Positions 54,887 through 64,000 of a stretch of DNA of 64,000 nucleotides are shown in pieces (the stretch's first letter is position 1; each line of letters opens with the position of its first letter). The notes beneath the pieces are model-generated. The model worked only from the letters and a program-made list of their open reading frames with translations, made no database searches and had not been told where the DNA came from. The stretch comes from Cladopsammia gracilis (lineage: Eukaryota; Cnidaria; Anthozoa; Scleractinia; Dendrophylliidae), in the NCBI GenBank assembly GCA_022457155.1, contig JAJGOT010000010.1, positions 2,549,001 to 2,613,000 on the forward strand, in the 5' to 3' direction. Position numbers and translations under genes: made by a program.

Positions 54887-56740
54887 CTGATATTCCAAAA
54901 ATCAAGAGAGTAAAGTGAGACAGTTTTGTTTGTTTTTACAGTCAGCTGTTTTAATAAAGGCCATGTAATAAAAAATGCTACAACTTCAAATTTACTGCTT
55001 TTCAAAGTTATCTGTAACAATTTAATGAAATGAAACAAGATAATTCTTTTGGGGCTTCTTTTGATGAAAATCTCTCTTTGCCTTTTTAAAGTAAAATTAA
55101 AAAATATATGAAGTAGCCCCTTTACACCTTTTTCCTCACAAAATGTACCTATCCATTGCCAAACAGACATAAGCTGTAGATGGTAAACAAAGTAGAAGAG
55201 GTAAACCTCCCTCAAATAAAACAAACAAAAACCAATAATTAATCATGCGGCACCTCGAGATGCACCAAGAGAAAATAAGAAGACCGAGACGGAGACGTCC
55301 AATCTACGTAGCATTTAATTTGGGGTATGTGAATTTCACTTGTAAGTTATATTTAGAAATCAGGGACATTGGAGCAGCGAATTTTCGTGCGTCTTACACT
55401 GCGATGTCGCTTCATTGGCATACACCGCTGTTCCACCCTACGGGCTCAAATTCGTTTGGTGCGGCTTCGGTGCGACAAGAATGGTTGTGTTAAATAAAGC
55501 GTATTCAGGCCCATATAGAAACCACTGACCGAAATTCGCTCGCAGTTAAAAACAACAAGACTTTAGCTTTTGAATGAGGGATTTGCAGCAAAATTTGGAG
55601 CATTCTGTGCCCAAATATCGCAGTTCGAAGACAGCGAACTTCAAGACTTTAGCGTGGACTGTTGGTGGAAATGATTTTTACAGCTCTGAACGATTTTTGA
55701 AAGCACAAAGCAGGGCGAAGGAACCATCGTAGAAAGTGAGAATGCGATGATCGTCAGTTCAGTCGGTGCTTCTTCTCAGACGATTGCGGCAAGTTGGCTA
55801 CCCCCATCACTTTACGAACTATGGTGCCTCGAAATCCCGTTTTGAGTGAAAATCGGCATTAATGGCTTCTAAAATAGAGAGCATTGTATGAGCGAAGCTT
55901 CGGAAATGTTTTGTTGAAAAGCAGGGCCAGTAACAATTGTGGGGAAAATCAAGCTTACAAAAACACTTGAAAAGATGTTCATAAATTTACCCGGAATGCA
56001 GCAAATATTCCAGGTAAGCTAAAAGCCAGCCAATTTGATTTTGTTTTATTTCTGCCATACAAAGCCTTCTAGTGTTTGGCGGCCATATTGCCACTGAAAC
56101 TCGCGCACGCGCGGTGAACATGGCCGCTATTTCTGGCGATGTCAACAGCCGCCATTACACAATGCCGTTTTAGCACACTCCGATGAGTTCCGAAGACATC
56201 ACATTGAACGTTTACGCACGCCGACTCAGGAAATCGACTTACGTTTTACACGACACCCTAACTTTCCCTCGGTTGACGCCTTATCTTTTCTTGGGTGCAC
56301 CCGCCGTGTATATGAAAATGAAAGTAGTAAATCCTAGTAACAGGCACTAGTGAAAACGGCGGGAGAAGCGTCAATCGTCAAGGGCGCTTATTCTTGTGCA
56401 TAAGCCTTGTACAATCACAAGGTAGCGCGAGATCGAATCCCCCGGGGAGACTCCCATTTCCCATCTCCCGTTTCCTGGGGTGGCCAAGATCAAGATGTAC
56501 CTCGAAGAGATACCAATTCTTTCTGAAAAGTTGTTTCTGCCAGCATATCTTTCTGGCTTAATACCCTAAAAGGTATCAGAATAACTCTGAGAGTGGTCAT
56601 TTTCGATTCACGAATTTTAACCCGACGATCACCCCGTCACTTTTATTTGAGAGTTCTTCCCCGGAGGTTCGAACACCGAATAACTTGTCCGTTGAAAATT
56701 CCAATTGTATGTCTTGCAGTCCAGAAAGAATTAAACTTAC
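54887..56740 (-). other. Gene B intron 2
   Basis: Partly alignable with gene A 21920-23266. A 56-kb word set (gggagaagcgtcaatcg, cataagccttgtacaatcac) matches the inverse region 22230-22300. No further gene; the frame 55245-55493 is unsupported. Confidence 0.75.
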
Positions 56741-57988
56741 CGTTTCAAATTTCGGCAGTCCATCTCTCATTGATTTTGTCATCATGTATCTGTGGTCGTT
56801 TCTATTGCCATAACACACCACCATCAACAAGAAAACGAAGATAAGGTAGACAAAGAGTTCAACGAAAAAGCGAGATACATTCTCTTTTTTTGCCTGGCGT
56901 CTTCTCATCTCCTCGACATCAGACAGCTTCATCGCCCATAATCGTCCTTTCGCAGAGGTCGTTTTAGCCTCTGTCAAACACTCATAGTCGTGTTTTCTCT
57001 CTTTTCTTCTGATAATGGCTGCCAGAAATACCGCTGTGAAAAATACTTTGACTGGCTCAGTAATTGCCACATCCTGGGTGAAAGATATAAACATGGAGGA
57101 CAGCCACTGTTTACTGATTTCCTTTCCCCAGACCAAGCTGTAAAATATCGTGAAGGTCGCTGAAACAGCACATGAACAAAATGACAAAAACCAGGCGAGG
57201 TAAGTGAGCCACTTTGCCTTGGAAAAACAATAGAAGTTATTTTCGGCGTTTTCAGCTCCTTTTCGAAACAACCATGCTATCAGAATATTGACCGGAGCGA
57301 CAATAATTGCGCTTTCGATACCAATAACCACTTGTCTCCATGAAAATTTCAACGGCCCGATCTGAATGACGTGTTCGGATTTTCCGTCTAGCTTATAAAA
57401 CATAGCGTTGGCGAGCATAGCTGTAAACAGCACAGAAAGGCAACAGGTCGCCCGCTGTACTCGTGTAAAGCGGTTTCTCCTTGATTTTGCTATGACTGAG
57501 ACCCAAATGTGCATCTCTGTGATTCCTTTCCACCACCTTTTTACAACTTCGCTGCCGAAATTTATTTCATTATGTTCCATCACCAACACTCGCTCTATTC
57601 TACCATCTCCTCGCTCAAGGGCCAGCCACTGATTATTTGTAAATGTCCAGGTGCGATTCGCTTGTTTGTCAAGAACAACAATTTCTTCCAGAAACCAAGA
57701 AGGACTGTTTCCGTAGTTGTCGTGCCCAATCCGCACTCCTTGAATAGCACCGAGCGATTTATCACCTTTAAGAACAAAAATGTCCCTATTTCCTCGAGAG
57801 AAAAGTGTTTCCCCTGCCCCAGGTTCCACGCGAACAAGTTGGATAATTCCAGTGCTTTCGTCAACCCCGTAGATCTCAATGGCAACATTAGCTGTTGTTC
57901 CAGAGTTTCTCCAGACACCCGTCGTGATGATTATTTCATATTCGTGCACTTTGTTTTCTGCTGTTGGTAGCTCAACCGGGGAACCATT
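56741..57988 (-). CDS. Polycystin-1-like gene B, exon with PLAT domain and membrane helices 2-6
   Basis: 1248 bp, phase 0, between tatcctag and gtaagt. Starts NGSPVELPTAENKVHEYEII; PLAT domain EIIITTGVWRNSGTTANVAI, GDKSLGAIQGVRIGHDNYGN, SWFLEEIVVLDKQANRTWTF; then helices ATCCLSVLFTAMLANAM, VVIGIESAIIVAPVNILIAW, LAWFLSFCSCAVSATFTIFY, VKVFFTAVFLAAII and FVELFVYLIFVFLLMVVCYG. Ends DGLPKFET. The one-codon shortage against gene A lies in the loop after AAIIRRK (KSRQVDYE versus ERKHDYE). Fully open. The first Cys of the linker (NCS in A) is NGS here. Confidence 0.9.
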
Positions 57989-59362
57989 CTAGGATATAAA
58001 TATAAAATGTAGTAAGTCTTCAAGCAAATCATTCTACACAGCTGTAATGGCCCGCAACCCACCGTTTCTGTAGTTCATGGTCCTAAAATTGGAACTCACT
58101 GCGGTACTGTTAAGAGCACGGAATTATGGGTGCATGTATCTAAATGGCGTTACTAATGGATTATTAACCAATGCGATGCATAATATGTTCGCTGATAATT
58201 TCCTTACCATTATCATTTTCATAAACGGAATTAGTTTAAGGGAACATTTAGTCCCTAATGCGCATGTTTGGCCTTTGTTTACATTTTGTGTTTTGATTGT
58301 GGCGATAGGTTACATTCTGTGGCTACTCACATCACGGACATTTTTAAGTTTTAGCAAAACCTGAATGTGCGCGCCATTCACTGGATGGGAAAGCTTGCGG
58401 AAGTAAGCTTCCATAATAAACACTTAATGACTGGTCCCGAGGGAAACAGTGAATTTTGTTTCCCGAGAATCTCGAAAGGGAAACAAAATTCACTGTTTCC
58501 CGAGGGATCAGTCATTAAGTGATTTGTTATATAGCAACACAAAAAAAACACAACACAAGACTGTTTGAAAAACACGCCGAGCGCTCGATCCATCATAATC
58601 ATGCAACCTTTTGTGACGGTCTGATCACGGTCTGATCACGTGCGCTAGCGGGCAACAGTGCAGTGTTACCCTCTGACGTCAAAATTGTTGCCCGCTTTCG
58701 CAAATGTTGCCCGCTTACCACAATTGGCGGGAAACAGTTTGTTTGTTAGATGTCATGTGACGATGAATCAACCAATCAACGCGTGCGTTGTATTGACAAA
58801 AACTCCAGCTATATAACAAGTACTGTTAATGAGTTCAAAAGAAGCGGTGCTGATGTAATTAAAGACCGCGCAGTTGAAGAGATCATCACCAGCAGCCCTT
58901 TCAACGGATGGTTTCTGCAGTAAACTAACATTCCATTGTGTGAGTCTCACAGAACATTGCATGCGTAGAAGGGTACCTTTATGTGGAAGGTCACGTGTCT
59001 ACTTCTGATAGCTCCTTCGTGTTTGTGCTCTTTCCAAGGTAAAATATTACGAACATGCGTTTATTCCGTTGTTATCCCACATTATTTTTGGAAGACATGT
59101 ATGTTTTACTGGCAAATTTCCGGGTTATGAGATTCCGTTTCCTGTTACTTGTTAGCCTCCAAATACGGAAGACTAAATCACATATGTAGTACGAACCGTT
59201 CCAGACCCAGCAAGTAGTTATTTTGTCAGGGATTCCTGGAACCAGTCTTGTTTTCTCCTGGCTCCTGCCACTTTTTAATGTATTTGCCAACCCCCCCAAC
59301 CCCCCCCCCCCCCCCCGTCCCCCCACCCACCTGTGCCCTCAACAAGTTAAGTAAATACTCAC
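57989..59362 (-). other. Gene B intron 1 (1.4 kb)
   Basis: Contains a hairpin repeat at 58398-58522 (aatgactggtcccgagggaa and gtgaattttgtttccc, mirrored by gggaaacaaaattcac and gagggatcagtcatt) and a C-run at about 59286-59318. It has no IS3EU-like element, unlike gene A. Confidence 0.8.
58398..58522. repeat. Hairpin repeat
   Basis: Two arms of about 50 bp, nearly perfect, with tctcgaaag-type sequence in the loop. MITE-like; no target duplication determined. Confidence 0.8.
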
Positions 59363-59599
59363 ATTTCTGACGTCTTCCTTATCTGCCTTTCTGACGATAA
59401 CAAGCACAATAACATAACACAGTATCACTACTGTCACGGTCGCAATAACCTCTACATTGCCAGTATCACCGAGTCTACTGAACTCTACCAACACCTTGTC
59501 AAAGTCGATAGGATTCGGTTTCACAAGCAGACTTCCTCCAAATGTAGTCAGGTGGTTACATGAGCAGTTGAGAAATCCGTTCAATGCTGCCGATAAAAT
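59363..59599 (-). CDS. Polycystin-1-like gene B, exon with GPS site and first membrane helix
   Basis: 237 bp, phase 0, identical structure to 13519-13755. Reads ILSAALNGFLNCSCNHLTTF, GGSLLVKPNPIDFDKVLVEF, then helix VEVIATVTVVILCYVIVLVI and RKADKEDVRN. The Cys-x-Cys-x-His-Leu/Thr GPS core is kept. The acceptor is tttgacag; the intron upstream aligns with gene A up to the gtcgactaacgatacaa word. The 5' exons of gene B would lie beyond 60 kb or outside the window; none is recognised between here and 64000. Confidence 0.88.
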
Positions 59600-59664
59600 C
59601 TGTCAAATAGAGCAATAAAGTGCTTGTCAACAGCTGAAAGGGGTTTGTATCGACGGGTTGTATC

Positions 59665-59868
59665 GTTAGTCGACAGAAATAAGTTATACGTAATTTATAG
59701 ATAGAAGCGCGCACGGTAGTCAAGTAATTAGCGCATCACTGAAACTTTCCACCTGAATTGAAAGGGGTTTATATCGAGTCGACAGAAATTAGTTATAAAT
59801 AATTTATAGGTAGAAGCGCACAGGGTAGTCAAGTAATTAGCGCGTCGCTGAAACTTTACACCTGAATT
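59665..59868. repeat. Tandem duplication, about 105-bp unit
   Basis: cgacagaaat...taatttatag...gaagcgc...gtagtcaagtaattagcg...cacctgaatt occurs at about 59670-59760 and 59775-59868 with few differences. It lies in the intron just upstream of the gene B GPS exon; gene A keeps only the gtcgac word, next to its MITE. Confidence 0.8.
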
Positions 59869-60560
59869 CCACGCGATGTTTTGCTTGAACGGGAGCCGTT
59901 TTTATCTCCTGTAAGTTAATGTTTACAGTGCGACCACACGAACCAAATTGAAATTAGCCAATCACAAGTCGAGATCTAGAGAATGAAATAGCGCAAAATT
60001 ATACTTGACCAGTTAAAAGTTTGAACTGTTCGATGTTTTGCAAACCTTCCGGCTTCGATATCCATAATTTTTTCATTACCCAAATGATAACAATGAAGAG
60101 TTGTCACGTTTGTATAAATCAAGCTGGAAAATTGGGTTGGCCGGAATCAAAGCCAGTAGAAAAGCAATTTTGAACAATCCGTAGTAAACACGACGGCCGC
60201 TCATTTCATGCAAACCGGGCACCACGAGTGATTCGCAGTTTTTAGGTGATTTATGACAGAGCTGAAGTTTTAGCGGTAAAATCTAACTTTCTCTCGGGTT
60301 CCATTTCAATTTGAGAGCGATTCTTCATAAATCTGAGAGTTTTGATTTGTTAATTTGTTCACTCTCCCCTAGCACTTGTGTCTCGAGAAAATCATAATTT
60401 GTTTAGGACTTCAAAGCTTCAACCCTGTATAGTAGGGCTGATAAGTTGGTTATCCTGTGCAGTTGTTGTTATCACGCGATCTGTTTGACAATCATGTCTA
60501 GTAAAAGTACTTGAAGAATAAACTCTTGGTGAATACACGCGTGTATTTCTTTACTCATAA
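59869..60560. other. Intron or intergenic DNA, possibly the Gypsy 5' LTR
   Basis: No coding signal. The last part, ending ttactcataaca before 60563, is probably the Gypsy 5' LTR. Its left boundary and partner LTR were not identified. Confidence 0.4.
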
Positions 60561-60622
60561 CATGGTACCAGGATCTCTTAAAAAATACGCTTACTGACTC
60601 AGAACTACGGCATGGAACTTAT

Positions 60623-60911
60623 TAAACCTCGCAGACGTGTGGAAAGAATGGAAGGAAGCGTGGGAATTGTATCGGATATCGTGGCCTTTAGGAAAAGGAC
60701 GAGGCTATACAGATAGCAACCATCCAAAGTATTCTTGGCACCAAAGCAAGACGAGTGCTGAAAACCCTACCAGTCGACATTCCCGAAGATATCACAGCAA
60801 GAAATGTTGATGGCATTTTAACAGCGCTAGAAAAGTATTGCGTACCTCAGAAAAATACCACCTACGAGCGATATATCTTCAGAATGACGACACAAGTTTA
60901 CGACACAAGTT

Positions 60912-60942
<31 letters not shown>

Positions 60943-61180
60943 ACTACTACTACTACTACTACTACTAGACCGACCGTACGTTCGACATATTTGTCACGGA
61001 TCTTAGAAGAAGGGGCTGAATACTGCGATTTCGGAGGAATTAAAGATTCTCTGATAAGAGATCAGATTCTGGTGGGCATAAACGATCCCAAGCTACGAGA
61101 GCAACTGCTTCGAGATACAGATTTAACACTCGAGAAAGCAATCCAAAATCTTCAGCTCACCAACTGCTCGAGCGAGTAAC
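60623..61180 (+). pseudogene. Gypsy gag remnant with microsatellite expansion
   Basis: Pieces: LPVDIPEDITARNVDGILTA, EKYCVPQKNTTYERYIF, then a (CTG)n(CTA)n triplet run (about 60913-60966), then, in another frame, LEEGAEYCDFGGIKDSLIRD and QILVGINDPKLREQLLRDTD, LTLEKAIQN. This is the capsid C-terminal pattern of Gypsy gag ('C-F--l-d-lIRDrlV-GI-d--lre-LL---dLtLekA'). The zinc knuckle follows at about 61527-61610, beyond the MITE: NCPAYGATCHKCNGRNHYVR. Confidence 0.75.
60913..60966. repeat. (CTG)n(CTA)n triplet microsatellite in gag
   Basis: About nine CTG followed by about eight CTA triplets. It breaks the gag frame relation. Confidence 0.9.
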
Positions 61181-61188
61181 ATTGACAT

Positions 61189-61420
61189 TAGCGACCTTTA
61201 GATTTGACTACGAGTACGAAATCGAGTACGAGTACGACTATGGAATTTCGAGATAATTGTATCCCCCGAACTGTAACTCTTTCCTGTTGCTGACTAACAC
61301 ATAAATAAACGTTAGGGATAAGAGTGGTGTGATAATTAATTATATGAGGTACATGAATTTGGTTTGAAAACTCGTACTCGTACTCAATCTCGTACTCGTA
61401 GTCCAATCTAAAGGTCGCTA
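61189..61420. mobile_element. MITE with tagcgacctttagat ends
   Basis: tagcgacctttagatttgac plus tacgagtacgaaatcgagta at the left, mirrored by tactcgtactcaatctcgta and ccaatctaaaggtcgcta at the right. Inserted between the gag end and the zinc knuckle. The flanks cat/ttg give no clear duplication. Confidence 0.8.
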
Positions 61421-61638
61421 TTGTAAAGAAGACACGGGCACCGGTGGAAATGGAAAAATCCAAGTTTGAAAACCCGCAGAGAATAATCAAATGCTAATTC
61501 TGATTCTGCGCATCGTCTCACGACAGAGGAAATTGTCCGGCCTATGGTGCAACGTGTCATAAATGCAATGGGCGAAACCACTATGTTCGCTGCTGCCTCA
61601 AACCGAAGAGTGGCACGGAAGAAAGAAGAGTTCGTCAC

Positions 61639-61914
61639 ATGGAAATAGAAGTGAATGAGGAAGATGAACCATTGGAGGGACTGTACATCAAAGAAATTCA
61701 AGGTAGCACTAGAAGGAACATTCAGTCAGATTTGTTAGTCAATAACATTCTCGTAACTTTCAAACTCGATACAGGTGCAGAATGTAACATAATGTCCATG
61801 CGTTTGGCAAATGAGTTGAATGCTCAGGTAGAGCCAACAAGCATGTTACTTAAATCATTTGGGGGGCACCAATTAGATACTGTGGGCAATAGTGTTTCCT
61901 TGACACGAAGGTAA
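61639..61914 (+). pseudogene. Gypsy aspartic protease fragment
   Basis: Reads MEIEVNEEDEPLEGLYIKEI, NNILVTFKLDTGAECNIMSM (the catalytic D-T-G within LDTGAECN) and RLANELNAQVEPTSMLLKSF. A frameshift near 61905 separates it from the next part, VRPLLGLESCLELELIALN-type sequence at 61970-62020 and NLLDEFQDVFEGLGCVEGEY, which is the usual linker into the reverse transcriptase. Confidence 0.8.
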
Positions 61915-62141
61915 ACGGGATTATTAAGAGTTCAACACCTGTATAGAGTATTATGTCATCCGGGGTAATGTGAGACCTCTCCTGGGTTTAGAATCATGCT
62001 TAGAGCTAGAGCTTATCGCCTTAAATGACAAAGTAGAACAAATATGTCTCAGTGTTGATGAAGTTCAACAAACACCTAACCTTTTGGATGAATTTCAGGA
62101 TGTTTTTGAAGGTTTAGGTTGTGTTGAGGGCGAATATAATA

Positions 62142-62873
62142 TTAAGGTTACAGTGTACCTTCGGGGGTGTCTCCAGTATAACAGCTCTAGCGTCTTAAGA
62201 TTACACTTAATATACCTAAACCCAGATATCAAATTAAAGCTAATAGAGCTGGCTATCTAAATATGGAAACGATTTGGTAATGAAATGAATTGTCGAATTT
62301 TTTACGACGTCTAAATTCGAACGTCCGAATCAGCTTTAAAACGCTATAACTCAAAGCGATTATTGTATTTTGCTAATTTGATTTGTTCTCGAGTTTCCGG
62401 ACACGAAGCGCTAAAAAAAACGTGTCGGCGATTTCCCATATTCAGTGAAAAGTGAAAAGTTACAGAATATTTTCGAAAAAGGGAGAAAAAAATTGGAATG
62501 ATCACACGGAAATGGCTCTTGACGAAAACGTTTTCGGAATTAAAAAATTCCCCGAAACCTTTTTGTTAATTATATGTTAGCCTAGCTTCTGTCCAAATTT
62601 GAGGAAAATCGAACAAATTCCCTTTGAGTTGTAGCTCTTTAAAGTGTCCCCAACAAGCGAAAAATTAACTTTGAGAAAACAGCGCTTAAAAAAAAAATCA
62701 TATCGCTTCATAAACAAACTCCGCCCACAAAAGTTATACCGTCATTTCTTCGTCAATTTTCACTATTTTTCGATAATTTTTCTTTTGGATGAAAGTTCAT
62801 TCTGTAAACTTTATTTTGACGCCAAAAAACATTTTCAATAAATTTTCGATCTGAAGGTACTGTGTAACCTTAA
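62142..62873 (+). mobile_element. TTAA-target DNA element inserted in the Gypsy reverse transcriptase
   Basis: Ends ggttacagtgtaccttcggg (62146) and mirror ...gaaggtactgtgtaacc (to 62869), flanked by TTAA on both sides (62142-62145, 62870-62873). Deleting the element and one TTAA restores the reading EYNI-KLKANSHRTNQLRRNV of the Gypsy protein. TTAA targets are used by piggyBac and Kolobok; no transposase is visible, so the class is open. A second, interrupted copy is at 38990-40544. Confidence 0.85.
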
Positions 62874-63738
62874 GTTGAAGGCCAATAGTCATCGTACCAA
62901 TCAACTACGGAGGAATGTTCCCCTAAGATTAATGGATAAGCTCCAAGGAACTCTTAATGATCTTGAAAAAAAAGGGATATTATTGCCAAGGTAGAAGAAC
63001 CGGTTAACTGGGTCAGCAATTTAGTGATTGTTGAAAAAACAAACAATACTCTGACATTGTGCCTAGACCCGCCAGATCTTAATGAAGCCATTGAAAAGGG
63101 ACGATTTCAAACCTAAACACGATAAACGATATCTCAGGTGCATTACTAGTTTTCAATGATATTATCATTGGAGCTAAAGATGAACAAGAACATGATTTGA
63201 TCCTTCGCAAGGTTTTGACTGGAGCACGAGAGCGTAATATCAAGTTTAATCGTGACAGAATCCAATTTCGTGTTAGCCAAGTCAAGTAAATGAGTGAAGT
63301 GGTTAGTGAATTGGGATTTTCACCTGACCCAGAAAGAATTTATGCTATTCACAACATGCCCACCCCAGCAAGCAAACAAGACCTCTAAAAGTTAGTGGGC
63401 ATGATATCAATTATCTTAGTAAGTATATCCCAAACATGTCTGAATTAACTGCCCCGTTACGTTCCCTGCTTAAGTGTGATGTACCTTGGGCTTGGTTTCC
63501 AGAGCACGATACTGCACTTACAAAACTCGAATCAGTTCTGAGAAGTGCACCACTTCTGCGATTTTATGATACAAGCTTACCAACCACGCTTCAAGTTGAT
63601 GCAAGTGAAAGTGGCTTAGGAGCATGTTTGATTCAACAGGGCCAACCAGTCGCGTATGCCTCACGTGCTATGACAAATTCAGAGATCAATTATGCCCAAC
63701 TTGAAAAAGAACTGCTAGCGATTGCTACTCAGGGATAA
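62874..63738 (+). pseudogene. Gypsy reverse transcriptase-RNase H remnant
   Basis: After the TTAA element: LRLMDKLQGTLNDLEKKGIL, EPVNWVSNLVIVEKTNNTLT and LCLDPPDLNEAIEKG, then a deletion removing the central palm. It resumes GALLVFNDIIIGAKDEQEHD (degraded active-site strand) and ERNIKFNRDRIQFRVSQVK. From 63436: MSELTAPLRSLLKCDVPWAW, LLRFYDTSLPTTLQVDASES, GLGACLIQQGQPVAYASRAM and YAQLEKELLAIATQG, the RNase H N-terminal half with Asp in QVDASESG and Glu in EKELLAI. It ends at 63738. Confidence 0.8.
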
Positions 63739-64000
63739 CAGGCTAATCATTCCATTTGCATGGAGAAAAGACATACTCCAGAAATTGCATTAGCCACTGT
63801 GGCATTGGAAAAAGCAAAGCTAATGCCTGTATGACAGGCATTAGCTTGAATATTATGGGCACTTTAAAATCGTTTAAAAGGTTAAACAAGTGGTTTGTGT
63901 ACTTATCGTCTTTAATGAAGGCCATGATATCATCTGCGAGGACCTCAATTGCTAGAACAAAGAGAAGCCCGGATAAGGGACACCCTCGTCTGACGCCTCT
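63739..64000 (-). mobile_element. LINE (L1-like) reverse transcriptase fragment at the window edge
   Basis: From 64000 down: RGVRRGCPLSGLLFVLAIEV and LADDIMAFIKDDKYTNHLFN, matching the 'GVRQGCPLSPLLFxLAIEPLA' motif of L1/Tx1-like reverse transcriptases. It continues NLLNDFKVPIIFKLMPVIQ. The element runs off the window to the right. Confidence 0.7.

Larger units (their letters stand above)
60563..63738 (+). mobile_element. Ty3/Gypsy retrotransposon, 3'-truncated, carrying nested insertions
   Basis: Order on the plus strand: primer-binding-like tggtaccagga (60563-60573), gag, zinc knuckle, aspartic protease, reverse transcriptase pieces, RNase H. It is interrupted by a MITE (61189-61420) and a TTAA element (62146-62869), carries a large deletion inside the reverse transcriptase, and ends abruptly at 63738 against a LINE. 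Integrase and 3' LTR are absent. Inactive. Confidence 0.85.

Noticed and set aside
61188..61490. Minus-strand frame YEYEIEYEYEF
   Set aside because: Created by the tacgag repeats of the MITE inserted in Gypsy.

Overview
This is nuclear DNA from an animal, most likely a cnidarian of the coral or sea-anemone type. It is AT-rich, its genes have GT-AG introns, and it is packed with transposon families common in such genomes: DIRS-like, Penelope-like, Gypsy and CR1/L2-like retroelements, an IS3-like DDE element, OTU and HECT fragments, foldbacks and many MITEs. The host group is inferred from family recognition only; nothing names the species.

The host genes are two closely related polycystin-1-like genes facing each other. 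Gene A (+) has four recognisable 3' exons at 13519-13755 (GPS and first membrane helix), 20669-21919 (PLAT and membrane helices), 23267-23435 (start of the extracellular polycystin domain) and 27334-28952 (rest of that domain plus the PKD channel). Gene B (-) has the same exons at 59363-59599, 56741-57988, 54718-54886 and 50676-52603. Splice phases match throughout and introns are partly alignable, so this is an inverted, tail-to-tail segmental duplication. Joined exons give open frames of about 1091 codons (A) and 1193 codons (B). Upstream exons (GAIN, REJ or lectin modules) were not recognised.

Layout. 1-13 kb: decayed LINEs, a composite element with inverted ends and a 6-bp target duplication (6253-8819), an OTU-protease fragment, foldbacks and a pogo-like MITE. 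13.5-29 kb: gene A. Its first intron holds a complete IS3-like element (15225-20090; 6-bp target duplication; DDE transposase plus a convergent, internally deleted HECT-like gene). Its third intron holds a small Cys-rich gene and about 1.95 kb of triplet repeat that is only a few triplets long in gene B. 29-50 kb, between the two gene tails: a SINE nested in a foldback, a 27-bp minisatellite, a palindromic pair of Penelope-like copies with hammerhead-like cores and a Helentron-like insertion, TTAA and TWA-target transposons, and a DIRS-like element (44935-49761) with its internal complementary region. 50.6-59.6 kb: gene B, whose C-terminus is extended by an in-frame tandem repeat. 60.5-64 kb: a broken Gypsy element interrupted by two DNA elements, then a LINE fragment.

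The two polycystin genes are the probable functional cargo. Almost everything else is mobile DNA, mostly inactive, with nested insertions that allow relative dating.
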